The translations under genes were made by a program, and so were the position numbers. From positions 434,001-498,000 of the forward strand of contig JABTTQ020002172.1 in assembly GCA_016081115.2 (NCBI GenBank): a stretch of 64,000 bases of DNA, written 5' to 3'. This DNA is from Rehmannia glutinosa. Taxonomy: Eukaryota; Streptophyta; Magnoliopsida; Lamiales; Orobanchaceae. This document shows, one piece after another, positions 23,885 to 36,255 of the stretch; the first letter of the stretch is position 1, and each line of letters starts with the position of its first letter. Under the pieces are notes generated by a model, which ran no database searches, was not told the DNA's origin, and saw only the letters and a list, made by a program, of their open reading frames with translations.

Positions 23885-24283
23885 TTGGACTTGAAAGGAC
23901 GATTTTTGGAATTTGAAAAACTTGATCAAAATCGAGTGTCAGGATTTAACCTTCAAACCGCATTAAATGCACCAGCATTTATATCCAATCATATGTTTTT
24001 TTTGTGCGGCTTTTGTCTTGTGATCATTATTACTGCCGCGTCATCCTTAAAAACATTCCCGCTCGCATTAATCGACTGCATTTTTGTCACTTAGCTCATA
24101 AATAACTCAGTTATCATCCAAAGTAACTTAACTCTGCTTCTCTCATCACATTAGATCACTCAGTTGTCAACTAACTCGTCTGGTGATTTCCGTCTAAAGT
24201 TGTTTCACTTGGCTGAAATATGAAACTTGCTCATTTTTCATTCTCTCTTATTTTGTCTCTGTTGATTGAGTCTTCTGAGTATC

Positions 24284-27200
24284 CTAACTTAGCACAATTA
24301 ACCCTAGCTCATTCTTAAGCTCTTCAAATCTTGATTCACATAAGGGTTTTGTGAATATGTCAGCTAACTGCTTATCAATTGAGATATATTCCAACGTGAT
24401 GTCTTTCTTTTCAACATGACCTCTTATAAAAGGATATCTGACATCAATGTGCTTTGTTCTTGAGTGCAACACTGGATTGTGGGTGATTGCAATAGCACTA
24501 GTGTTATCACACATAATTGGAATTTCTCTTTCTTCAAAATCATAGTCTCTCAGCTATTGTCTCATCCATAAAACTTGGGCACAACAGCTGCCAGCAGCTA
24601 TGTACTATGCTTCAGTTGTGGATGTAGCTATTAAGTTTTGTTTTTTTTGAACCAAAAAACCAATCTATTTCAAGCATATGACAACGAATACTCTTGGCGT
24701 CCACTCTACATCCAGCATAGTCTGAGTCTGAGTAGCCTACTAGCTTGAATCCTCCTTCCTTTGGATACCATAATCCAACTTCTCGGCATCCCTTCAAATC
24801 TCTCTTTTGGTGTAAATTGAAATCTAGCACATACACCTACATCAAAGGTGATATCTGGCCTGCTTGCTGTTAAATAGAGCAATGATCCAATAAGGGCTCT
24901 ATACCTATTTTGATCAACAACTTTGCCATCTGCATCCATATCCATCTTGACTGATGTGTTCATAGGAATCTTCACTGATGACTTCTCTTCCATACCAAAT
25001 TTTTTCATTAAATCTCTGGTATATTTGGTTTGACTTATGAAGGTTTCATCCATCAATCGCTTGACTTAAAGTCCTACAAAGAAAGTCAGCTCTCCCATCA
25101 TGTTCATTTCAAATTTGCCTTGCATGAGGTTTGAAACTTGTCACTCAGCTCTTTGTTTGTGGATCCAAAGATAATATCATCCACATATTTGAACAAGCAA
25201 TATTCTCTCTTCATCTTGAATCCTGAAGAGTGTTCTATCAACCTTGCCTTTGGTGAATCTGTTGTCAATTAGAAACTGAGACAATGTATTATACCATGCT
25301 CTTGGTGCTTGTTTCAATCTATATAATGCCTTCTTGATCTTGTAGACTTTATCTCCAATAGTTTTCTGCTCAAAACCTGGAGGTTGTTTAACATAGACTT
25401 CTTCCTCTAACAGTCCACTTAGAAATGCACTCTTCACATGCATTTGATCTACAGTGAAGTTGTTATGTGCAACATAAGAAACAAACATCCTTATTACTTC
25501 TAATCTGGCAACATGAGCAAAGGTTTCATCAAAATCTATACCTTCTTCTTGGAAATACCCTTTGGCTACCAATCTTGTTGTGTTTCTGACTACAGATCCT
25601 TTCTCATTCATATTGTTTCTGAATACCCACTTAAACCAATAACATTTTTGTGGGTTGGCCTTTGAACTAATCCAATGTGTGTCTTCCAATGCTTGAGACA
25701 CATCTTTAGGCTCTATTTGCTTGAGACACATCTTTAGGCTCTATTTGGGAAATAAAACAAGTGAACATTACTTCATGTCATGCTCTGGATCTGGTTCTTA
25801 TGCCATCTCTAACATCTCCAATTATTAACTCAGGTGGATGGTCTCTCAGCCAACTCACATCAGGTTGGAGTAAGTCTGCTGGATTCAGCCGTCTTGCAGC
25901 TGAGTTGTCTTGAACAGCTTCTTCATCATCATTCAACTGTAGACCTTTCAGCTGTCTTTGAGATTCAGCTATCTCATCATCATCAGGGTTGAGTGCTCTC
26001 ACTTCTGCTTCAACATAAGGACTCTTCTGCATAGTTGGTTGATTCTGTTTATCAGCTAACTCATCAATGTCTTCTCCATTCACATTTGGCTCATCAAACA
26101 CCACATGGATAGACTCTTATATGACCATAGTCCTCTTGTTTAGCACTCTATAGGCTTTACACTCAGCTGAGTTAGCTTTAGCATCAAAAGTCTTAAGATA
26201 GTCTTTGCCATTGTTGTGGATGAAGCATGTACATCCAAATATCTTGAAATATCCAACATTTGGATATTTCCACGTCCAAATCTCATAAGGAGTCTTGGTT
26301 AATTTCATGTTAATCATGCATCTATTCTGAGTATAGCATGTTGTATTTATGGCTTCACCCAAAATCTCTTGGCAATCGACCCTTGACTAACATTGTCCTT
26401 GCGGCTTCCTTGAGAGTTATGTTCCTTCTTTATTTACTCCATTTTCTTTGTGGAGTCCTTGCTGTTGATAACTCATGAGCAATACCATTTTCAACACAAT
26501 ACTGAGTTATAATTCCATTGACAAACTCAGTTCCCCTGTAAAATCTTATCTTTATAATGGTTTGACTCTTCTCATTTTGAACTCTTCTCATCAGCTGAGG
26601 CAACTTCTGCAGTATTTTCTTCTTTTTACACATGAAAATTGTCCATGTATATCTTGAATAGTCATCCACCACCACAAAGGTGTATTTCTTTCTACTGATG
26701 TTAGCTGGCTCAATGGACCAAATAAATCTACATGCAACAGATGTAATATTCTGGTTGAAGAAGGACTTGGCTTATCCTTGAACAATGATTTGATTTGCTT
26801 TCCCATTTGGCAGGCATCACATATACTTTCTTTCTTGTACACTAAGTCTGGCAATCCTTCCACAAGATGACTTCTTGCAAGCTTGTTGATTGTCTTGAAA
26901 TTCAGGTGACTGCTTTATGCCACATTGACCAACTAGATTCGGTTGTACTCCTTGCTACTTGCCAGACATGTGCTTGGTGTAGCGATGGACCAATCCACTA
27001 CATACATATTATTTTTCTTGTTCCTTGTAGCACAATCTCATTGGATTGACATCCTTGATTTGGCTTATCCCCATGTCGAATCTACGTTATAGCCTTTGTC
27101 ACGGAGTTGGCGATAACGAGGTTGAAGTTGAGGCCTTCAACATATGCAACATATGTGATCTCATCCATTCTTCTTGATGGATCCTGTGCCTTTGATCTCC

Positions 27201-27344
27201 CTGGAGCTTCATTTCCTCCAAATATGACTTTTGCACCTTTTATCTCCTTGAATCTTAGTGATTTCTTTTATTTCTGTCATATGCGGGAAAACCACTATCT
27301 ATGTACAGTTTCCTTCGCACTCAAGCTGTTCCTTGAACTCGCAA
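24284..27344 (-). pseudogene. Element F: Sirevirus pol
   Basis: Order on the minus strand: protease (DSG near 27270-27300, preceding codon ATG to ATA), GAG-pre-integrase (CDACQMGKQIKS, about 26800), integrase (26117-26700), RT (about 24870-25770), RNase H (24284-24860; YSDSDYAGCRVD and CDNTSAIAI). The first integrase Asp lies in HVDLFGPL; the second Asp is replaced by Tyr (RFYRGTEF); QNGVAER is disrupted. At 25691-25748 a 28-bp segment is duplicated in tandem, and the adjacent RT N-terminal segment (the NQFERNKVWEL region) is missing. The YVDD box is shifted out of frame. Not functional as read. Confidence 0.88.
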
Positions 27345-27347
27345 TCA

Positions 27348-29668
27348 AGGAAATCGGTTTTAGGTACCGTACTTATGCAGGTCACGGGGGTTAGTGCTAT
27401 AAGATGCTCCAACCAACTTTATAGCCGGATGATCGACTCTAAGAGGTTGCCATCTATCGAGTACCATAATAATAATGCACATTTGCAAATTGCTTGGGGT
27501 TTTAGGATCATACGATTGTCTCTTTTTTGTCCTGTATGCTGTGTTTGTTTTAGCAATCGCTGCTTTCTTGGGGTAGTTGTGGAATTTCTGAGTGTAGTGT
27601 TTGGGTGCATGAGTGTGATGATAATAGTTCTTTTACCTTGGGAATGACATTTGATGAGGTTAAGGTATTTGCCATTTTGGCTTATATCCCATAGGTCTTT
27701 GCTGATATTTCAATGGTTATTTCAATCAGCTTGGTTTGGATAGTTTCTACCATTCTCATCATATATATTTCTTTGATGAAATTTTTGGGGCTTTTGGTAG
27801 CTCTGTTTAGCTCTTATAGAGTATTTTTCGTTAGGAGTCCTGTTGATGGATCATCGAATTTCTTCTCGGTATCCTTTCAAGATATTCTCGAAAGCTTCTT
27901 TCCTTTTCCCTTATAACCAAGGGCAGTATGATCGTAATTGTGTTTTGGTGTGGATGTGGGTACAACATATGGTGTTTTGGGCTTTTGGATTCCTTCATTT
28001 CTTGAAGATCCTTTTTCCAAAATCACTCTTGGAGCACAAAGGAATTGAATCATATGCCTGTCTTGTCTCCACACTCTTTTTGGCTCATAATAAGTTCATC
28101 CAATGATTTGGATGCTTTTGTAAATGAGGCAATCACATTTTTAAGATCTTTTTCTCTTTTCTCAGTAGCAGCTAACTCAGCTAAGATCTTGGCATTTTCA
28201 TCCTTCAGCTTGGTGTTCTCATCAGCTTATTGACTTAGAGTACTCAACTCTTTAGTCGGCTGTGAGTTTTGGCTTTTAAGCTGGCTGTTTTCCTCATTTA
28301 AAAGTGGGTGTGAGGTTTTAATGTGCTCAAAAGCTTTCATCATTTTGCCTAATGAATCATAAAGATCTGTGGGTGATGAAGTGTGTGTGTCACAGTCACT
28401 ATCACTTGACTCATAATGAGATGAGTTAGAGTTTACCTCATCTTCTTGATCTTGTTCTTTGGCAATGAGGCAGATCAAAGCATCTTCCTCAGTATCACTT
28501 GAGTAGTAAGCTTCACTGTTGTCCGAGTCTGCTGGCTTTTTACACTTAGCTGGCTCAGCAGTCTCAGCTGCTAACATGGCTTTCTTTTTTTCTTGTCTTC
28601 TTTCCCTAAACACTCTTCTTTCTTAATCATTTCTGTATTTGTTGACTGGTGGAAAGGAACAGTCAACATCAAAGTGTTCTGGTTGTCTGCAATTCCAACA
28701 CAGGTTTTCATCTCTCTGATCAGCTCTCTCGGTTCTCTGATTATCAGCTCTCTGATACTCAGCTCTCTGATGTTCAGCTCTCTTGGGCGGACTGTCCTCC
28801 CTTGCTTTGGAAGGTGCTGAATGTCTCCTGGAGGTTTTACCCTTGTTTCTTTTATGGTTATTGTTAAAGAACTTGTTGAATCTCTTTACCATGAGAGCAA
28901 TTTCCTCCTGGTCAATGGTTGGCTCAACTTTCTTCCCTTCACTGGCCAACAATGCAGCTGTCTTGGGTACAGCTGTTTTCTCTTGCACTTTCCTTCTCAG
29001 CTCAAATTCGTAGGCTTTAAGATCTGAGAATAGCTAATGATTAGATGTCCTTGAGAGGACCATTGAATGTCTTAGGGCCATGACTTTCATTTCCCATTCA
29101 CCTGGGAGGGCTCTTAGTATCTTCATGCACATCTCATTCTGAGTGTACTCTTTCCCAAGAGCTGAAAGCTCATTTGTTATCTATGTGAATCTGGCATCCA
29201 GTTGATCCAGACTTTCACCTGCAAGCATTTTAAAATTTTCAAATTTTTGAACAGCAACAGTTAATTTGTTCTCTTTAATGTGTTATGATCCTTCACAAAT
29301 CAGGGTTAGCTTATCCCAGATTTCTTTGGTTGATCTGCATGACTTGACTTTGTTGAACATTGCCTTGTCCAACGTCTTGTAGAGAATATCCTTGGCCACA
29401 TTGTCCAGGTTATATCTCTTTTCTATCTTTATTAGTCCATTCAGTGCGAGGTTTTTCAACCATGGTTGGTCAAGCCCTGCTGCCTTCTCTTCTTCACTCG
29501 AGGTGCTCTTCTTACTGTGATAATGACTTTGACTATTTGTAATGGCCCATCCTCTATCACAAGCCACATTTCATCGTGTAATGTTGAAAGATGAGCCTGC
29601 ATATGAATCTTCCAGTCATCAAACTCTTCCAGAGTAAACATACGAATACGAGTTAGATTTGCTTCCAT
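27348..29668 (-). pseudogene. Element F: Sirevirus gag
   Basis: ATG at 29668 (MEANLTRIRMFTLEEFDDWK). The UBN2-like domain spans about 29100-29640 with frameshifts near 29456 and 29283. The zinc knuckle near 28660-28720 is intact (CWNCRQPEHFDVDC, CCHC spacing 2-4-4). The acidic Ser/Asp region and helical C-terminal part (28227-28613, LYDSLGKMMKAFEHIK) follow. 27650-28080 is badly broken, mostly at CAG/CTG positions. The gag/pol joint has the second family stop (TGA at 27345-27347); the first is obscured by a CTG-to-CCG change. Confidence 0.85.
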
Positions 29669-29781
29669 GATAATAACTTTGCTTTTAAAAATGAAAGACT
29701 TTGAAAACACAAGTGTTAAACCTTTTGAAAAAGATTGAGATCTAGTTCAGTAACCAGTGTGGAAGGCTCAATGAACCAACC

Positions 29782-29793
29782 TCTCTGATACCA
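29782..29793 (-). other. Primer binding site of element F
   Basis: TCTCTGATACCA on the plus strand: 11 of 12 bases complementary to the tRNA-iMet primer site motif, two bases from the LTR. Confidence 0.88.
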
Positions 29794-29795
29794 CT

Positions 29796-30622
29796 TGTAG
29801 GTCCGAAGTGGTATGGTGTAAGGTTTAGAAGGGGGGGTTGAATTAACATTTCATTTTAAGAATTTCAACAGAGTTGACTCAAATCAGGTAATTCCTTGGG
29901 GGACAGATAGGTTGGCTATCTTTAGCTAATTTACCCACTCAACAGACTCAATTGAGTTGTTGATAGTATAACTCAGCTGCGTCAGCTAACACTAAACTTT
30001 AGGTGATTTGGTTTTTAACAGTGGAAGACTTAACACCCTTTGTAAATTTAAAGCACATTTTTAACACTTGTTTTAACACTTGTTATTATCAGTTGGATAG
30101 CAATATTACTTATCAGCATATATGAAAAATATAAGCAAGAAAATAAATGTTGAAAGTAAATGACACAAGAATTTATAGTGGTTCGAGAATGGGGTAATTC
30201 CTCTACTCCACTCTTCTCCAACTCCTGGAGGAATCCACTAGGTAACAGATCAAGTTACAAAGTAGTTCTCGATCTAGAAAGCGGCCTTGATCACACGGTG
30301 GCTTCTCCTGCGACTCAGCTTCTTCACAAGACAACTGCCTTGCTACTTCAGCTCCCTTCAAGTCTTTGGAATTGATCACACAACCTTCCAACAAACTTGA
30401 ATATCCTGGTTCGACCTTGAACCTTTCTACAACTCCTTCAACTTGGAGAGTAGACCCCTTTTGCGTTCCTAAAACTCTTACTCTTCAACTGGTTGAAGTT
30501 ATCTTTCCTTCACAGTGTGTGTTGGATCGAGTTCCTTTGAGTGTTAGGCTTGAGGAATTATATGATAAGCATTGAGAATATTGTAGGTTATGCTTGCTTG
30601 AATATTGCTTGCTTGAATATTC
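29796..30622 (-). repeat. Element F 5' LTR, truncated at its U3 side
   Basis: Starts (plus strand) TGTAGGTCCGAAGTGGTATGG and matches other Sirevirus LTRs for about 827 bp, including GAATCCACTA and AGTGTGTGTTGGATCGAG. It then breaks off in a GCTTGAATATTGCTTGCTTG repeat, where plus-strand RT of element G begins. The promoter-bearing part of U3 is missing. Confidence 0.85.
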
Positions 30623-32208
30623 ACTTGTTTTATTTCCCAGATATAGCCTAAAGATGTGTCTCAAGCATTGGAGGACACACATTGGATTTAGGTTATGCAT
30701 AAAGAGCTGAATCAGTTTGAGAGAAACAAATATGGGAATGAGTTCAAAGGCCAACCCACCAAAATGTTATTGGTACTAAGTGGGTAATCAGAAACAAGAT
30801 GAATGAGGAAGGATCTATTGTCAAAAATAAAGCAAGATTGGTAGCCAAAGGGTATTGCCAAGAGGAAGGTATAGATTTTGATGAAACCTTTGAACCTGTT
30901 ACCACATTGGAAGCAATAAGGATGTTTCTTCCTTATGCTACACATAAGAACTTCACTGTATATCAAATGGATGGGAAGAGTGCATTTATGAATGAACTTT
31001 TAGACGAAGAAGTCTATGTTGAATAACCTCCGGGTTTTGAGAAGAAAACTACTGGAGATAAGATCTACAAGCTCAAGAAGGCATTGTATAGATTGAAACA
31101 AGCACCAAGAGCATGGTATGACACATTGTCTCAATTTCTAATTGACAATGGATTCACCAAGGAAAATTTGACAGAACACTCTTCAGGATTCAAAATGGAG
31201 AGAGAATATTGCTTGTTCAAATCTATGTGGATGATATTATCTTTGGATCCACAAACAAAGAGCTGTGTGACAAGTTTTCAAACCTCATGCAAGGCAAATT
31301 TGAAATGAGCATGATGGGAGAGCTGACTTTCTTCTTAGGACTTTAAGTCAAGCGATTGAAGGATGGAACCTTCATAAGTCAAACCAAATATACCAGAGAT
31401 TTAATGAAGAAATTTGGTATTGAAGAGAAGTCATCAGTGAAGATTCATATGAACACATCAGTCAAGATGGATATGGATGCAGATGGCAAAGCTGTTGATC
31501 AAACTAGGTATAGAACCCTTATTGGATCATTGCTCTATTTAACAGCAAGCAGGCCAGACATCACCTTTGTTGTAGGTGTATGTGCTAGATTTCAATTTGC
31601 ACCAAATGAAAGTCACATGACTGTAGCTAAGAGAATCCTATGTTATTTGAAGGGATGCCAAGAAGTTGGCTTATGGTATCCAAATGAAGGAGGATTCAAG
31701 CTAGTGGGCTACTCAGACTCAGACTATGCTGGATGTAGAGTGGACAGGAAGAGTACATCAGGTACCTGTCAAATGCTTGGAAATAGATTGGTTTCTTGGT
31801 TCAGCAAAAAATAATATTTAATAGCTACATCCACAGCTGAAGCAGAGTACATAGCTGCGGGTAGCTGTTGTGCCCAAGTTCTCTGGATGAGACAACAACT
31901 GAGAGATTATGATATAGAAGAAAGAGAAATTCCAATTATGTGTGATAATACTAGTGCTATTACAATCACTCAGAATCCAGTGTTGCACTCAAGAACAAAG
32001 CACATTGATGTCAGATATCATTTTATAAGAGATCATGTTGAAAAGAATGACATCACCTTGAAATACATCTCAACTGATAAGCAGTTAGCTGACATATTCA
32101 CAAAGCCTTTATGTGAATCGAGATTTGAAGAGCTCAAGAATGAGCTAGGATTAATTGAGCTAAGACACTCAAAAGTCTCAATCAGCAGAGATAAAGAAAA
32201 GAAAAAAT
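30623..32208 (+). pseudogene. Element G: Sirevirus pol from RT to RNase H
   Basis: Begins inside pol at the segment that starts CACTTGTTTTATTTCCCAG, just before the RT N-terminus, with no protease, integrase or gag upstream. RT: NKARLVAKGYCQEEGIDFDE (30840-30890), YQMDGKSAFMNE, then CAA to TAA at 31024-31026, YRLKQAPRAWYDTLSQF, and the YVDD box (about 31222) out of frame. After another CAA to TAA near 31345, a clean stretch 31356-31814 covers the connection and RNase H (YSDSDYAGCRVDRKSTSGTC). Then follow AEYIAAGSCCAQ and CDNTSAITIT to about 32162. The usual stop after IEL is lost, adding 15 residues. Confidence 0.88.
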
Positions 32209-32720
32209 AAGCAAGTTTCACATTTCAACCCAAGTGAAAGCTTGATCAAGACGGAAATTATTTGTATTGAGTTAGGCGATAGCTGTGTGATCTAATGTGA
32301 AGAGAGAAGCGAGTTAAGTCACTTTTGGAAGTAAGTGAGTTATTTATGAGCTAAGTGACAAAACGCAATGTGATCGTTTTCTCGACGGGGAATGTTTTTA
32401 AGGATTATGTCGGTGTAATTATGATGTTAGAACAAAAGTTGCACGTTTAGTCTATGATTAGATATAAATGTTGCTACATTTAATGTGGGGAAATTAATCC
32501 GGTTTCAAAGGTTAAATCACGATTGTCAATTTTTTATCAAAATTTTCAAATTCGTAAACCGTCCTTTCAAGTCCAACATAAGCCAAACCTCATTTTCTCT
32601 CTCCTCACAAAACTCTTTCGTCTTCAACAAGCAAAGTAAATTCTCTCTCTGGGAAAAATGCAAAACCCTACTTTCAAAATCGAGATTTTTCGCTTCATTC
32701 ACCGTTTATTTTCTACAAAA

Positions 32721-34695
32721 ATGGAAGCCTCGTATGATTTCGTTAAGATGTTCGAGAAGATCCACTTAGGATCCACGATCGTCTTGAGGGGATCAAAAAG
32801 CAGTCTTGATAAGGCCCTGGTAAAGAAGATCGCTGACAAACTCGAGAAATGTCCAAGGATTTTCTCAAGATGGAGTTTTCTCATACGTATTTGGAGGAAG
32901 TTGCCATGTTTTTTGTCAACGCTGAAGTCCATGATGATGAGATTCGCTCATCAGTCCACATCAAGGAGATCAAGATAACTGTTGTTGACCTTGCTGAACA
33001 CGGCAAACTGCCTACTGAAGGGCTCAAGGAGATTGCTGAGAAGGATGTGAACCTAGCTGCTGCTTGGAAGGAAATAGCCAAGCCTGAGTCATCTACGAAG
33101 GTTGTCTATATAGCCAAGAAGGCTTTGATAAAAGATGCTTACCACAAATTGATGGACATCGTGTCCAAATGTGTTGATATGAAGTTCGGCGGCTTTAATC
33201 GGTGTCTCGAACCAAGATGGTGGTGATGGTCTGCGAGTATGGAAGAAAGAGAAAAAAACAGGCTTAGTTTATCTTCAGTCAAATATGCCAGAACGTGATC
33301 AACAAGACCATCAAGGAGGATGGGATGTTTGGAGGCTCATTAGGGTATGGCCTGGTGATTGGCCAACTCATGGAAGCAAAAGGGAATTGCCCTATGACAT
33401 GGAAAGTCATTCCATGTAAACAAAAAGATGTTCAAGGCGAACTTGTCCGGCGCTCAGAGACAAACGCATGCAAGGAAAGCTGACACTAGTGAGGGTGAGT
33501 CGGTGACCCTACTCAGAAAAACAGTGCAACCGCCTGACTCTCTCCCTAAGCTATTCAAAAAAAGAGAGCTCTGCAGCTTAAGCCAACACCTGCCCCTGCA
33601 GCCAAGTCGAAGAAGGCTCCTGCCCCTACAGCTGAGCTAAAAGCACCTGCCCTAGTAGCCGAATCAGAAGCCCCTACCCATGCAGCCGAGACCGAGAAGG
33701 ATACATCTAAACCTTCTCCCATCGTGAAGAAGAAGCGTCTGCTGTTCCTAAACCAATTTCTTTGCCAAAGAAGATAAAGATGGTGGAGCAGGAAGCGAAG
33801 AAGAAGAAGGTCGAAGCGGATGAAATTCCTCTTGTTCGGACCAAGAAGAAGACTTTTAAGTCGAACTTGAGAAAGTTAGTCGCCACTCGGCCAGAAGCTT
33901 TGAAAAAGATACTGTTGAAACTCAAGAAGAGCAGTCAAAAGAAAATGATGGTGGAGATGCAGCCACCACGATAAGACTGATGATGTCTATCGGCAGACTA
34001 TAGAAGACCCAGTTGCTCGAGAGACAACTGTATAAGTCTGGAGCTGAGACAGCTAAGCTTCATGAGGAAAGAGATGTCCAATCCCCTCAGACCGATGCCA
34101 ATGAACCTGAGGAGGAGCATGCTCCACTTGCCACTATTCAGGAAGAAGGAGACGATGATGACATTATAATGCTATCTCCTATATATCCTGATGTTCAAGA
34201 GAGATTAAGGGAATGGAGGAGATGGAAGCTAAGTTATTCGAGACAACAATTTGAGCACCCAGAGTTCATAGAAGAAGAAGAGGAGCTCTTAAGCTTCCTG
34301 GGGAACATATCTCTTCGCTCGGCCCTTGATCCCATTTTTGTATGACTATCCTTCGTGATATGAAGGAAGAATAAAAGGAAAAGGCTTTTGAGAAGGACAA
34401 TGCCATTGAAAAGTCAAAGATGTGTATGTTCACTGGTAGACCTGAGCATGAAATGGAATCAACTAACAGCAGCGGCATAGAAGAGATCGACCCTGTTGTA
34501 GCGGCAGAGAAAGCTAAATTCCAACAGGCCATCAGAGAATCTAAAGCCATGCACGAACAACAAATGCAAGAGGGTCCAGGAGAGTCTTCTCAACTCTCTC
34601 CCAGTTCTAACACTATGGATGTGACGGAACATATTTGTCGATATTCTTTGCCACCACATCCCCCATGCACTAAGAAAATGGCACTTAGAAGTTTG
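32721..34695 (+). pseudogene. Element G: third ORF, first part
   Basis: ATG at 32721 (MEASYDFVKMFEKIHLGST), closest to F. The N-terminal domain continues in another frame at 32849-33226 (FSHTYLEEVAMFFVNAEV, VNLAAAWKEIAKPES). A Pro/Ala-rich linker with repeated CCTGCCCCTACAGC-type phrases lies near 33580-33690. The acidic module YPDVQERLREWRRWKLSYSRQ is at about 34180-34250, followed by EEEEELLSFLG and GPGESSQLSPSS (34570-34610). H is inserted at 34696; the ORF resumes at 63608. The TATA equivalent upstream has decayed (CATAAG near 32577). At least four frameshifts. Confidence 0.75.
34691..34695 (+). other. Target-site duplication of H, left copy (GTTTG)
   Basis: GTTTG directly before the 5' LTR of H; the same 5 bp follow its 3' LTR at 63603-63607. 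Together they show H inserted in the third ORF of G. Confidence 0.95.
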
Positions 34696-36131
34696 TGTTA
34701 GGAAATCTATTGAGTAGATTTTGATACTACCATGTAAAACTTAAACTAGGAAGTTGGCACCCCATTTTCCTTGTAATTTGTATTGTAAATAGGGCTGGAA
34801 AAGCTGAGTCAAGTCAGCTATGACAAGGATTACAAGAAGCCAACTGCGGACTATGTGAAGACTCTGTTGTGTGTCAGCTGAGTAATGCCATGAAGGAAGT
34901 CAAGGACTCGACTGAAGAAGAGTCAGCTGAGGAACAGCTGTAAGAAGCGTCAGTCAAGTCAACTCAAGAAGCCATGTTTCAAGTTGAAGTGACAGATGAG
35001 TTATCCAATGACTGGAGCTAACTCAAGTCACCTGGGGTAAAGATAGCAGTCTAGTCAAGACAACTGACTTAGATCCGTTGATTAAAGTCAAGAATATTAC
35101 TCAACATAGTAATATGTCAAAGTTGTCAGGTCTAAAGTGTTAGTCCCAGAAATATGCAAAAGGAATGAACCAATGGGAAACATTGCACCTTGTATCAAGA
35201 ACCTGCAATGCTGCGAAGACATTTAATACGAGGAAGGGTCAACATCAAGGATCGAGACCAAGACAAGCCACGAACACAAGTGACATTTAAAATTAGCCTA
35301 TCTCTTCGGGCAAAATTTCAAATGTGCACTATATAAAAAGGCTGAGGAAGTTATTGAGAAGAGGTTTTTGAACCACGAACAAGCAAGCAATATTCAAGCA
35401 CTTAACCCTGCAATATTCTCAAAAACATTCAAGCAATTCCTCAAGCACGAAACTCGAAAGAAATCGATCCAACACAAATTGTCAAGGAAATACAACTTCA
35501 AATCTGTTGAAGAGGAAACTTTTGAAGAAATCAAAGGGCCTACTTTCCAAGCTAGGATTGTAGAAATGTTCCAGGTCGAACCATTATCAAGTTTGTTTGA
35601 AGCCTTCGTGATCAAATCCAAGAACTTGAGAAGTGAGCTGAAGTAGCAAGGTAGCTGCCCTGTGAAGAAGCTGAGTCGCAAGAGAAGCCGATTGTGTGAT
35701 CAAGTTTGTCTTGAGATTGTTCACCGCTTTGTAAACTGATATGTTACATAGTAGATTCCTCCAGGAGTTGGAGAAGAGAGGATTAGAAGAATTACCCCAT
35801 CTTCGAACCTCTATAAAATATTTGTGTCATTTACATTAATCAAGTGTTAAAAACAAACTTAAAACAAATCTAAGGGTGTTAAGTCTTCCGCTGTTAAAAA
35901 CCAATCAGCTAAGTTAAGTATTTGGCTTGAGCAGCCAAGTTACACTATCAACAGCTCTATCGAGTCTGTTGAGTGGGTAACTTAGCTGAAAAGCCAACTT
36001 AGTTGTCCATCAAGGACACAGCTGTTTGAGTCAACTCTGTTGAATTATTTTAAAAGGACTAAATCAAAAATTTGGTAAGGTTTATTCAACCCCCCCTTCT
36101 AAACCTTACTTCACACCCCTTGGGACCTACA
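34696..36131 (+). repeat. Element H 5' LTR
   Basis: TGTTAGGAAATCTATTGAG to CTTGGGACCTACA, 1436 bp. TATA box TATATAAAA at 35330-35338, followed by GGCTGAGGAAG, the same core as in the other Sirevirus LTRs. Relative to the 3' LTR it lacks about 95 bp after GTGTCATTTAC (near 35835). Confidence 0.93.
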
Positions 36132-36133
36132 AG

Positions 36134-36145
36134 TGGTATCAGAGC
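36134..36145 (+). other. Primer binding site of element H (tRNA-iMet)
   Basis: Perfect TGGTATCAGAGC two bases after the LTR. Confidence 0.95.
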
Positions 36146-36255
36146 GGTTGGTTCATTGAGCCTTCCGCACTGGTTATTGAACTAGATCACTATATTTTCA
36201 AGAAACATTTTAAACACTTGTGGCTCAAAGTCTTTCATTTTTAAAAGTTATTATC

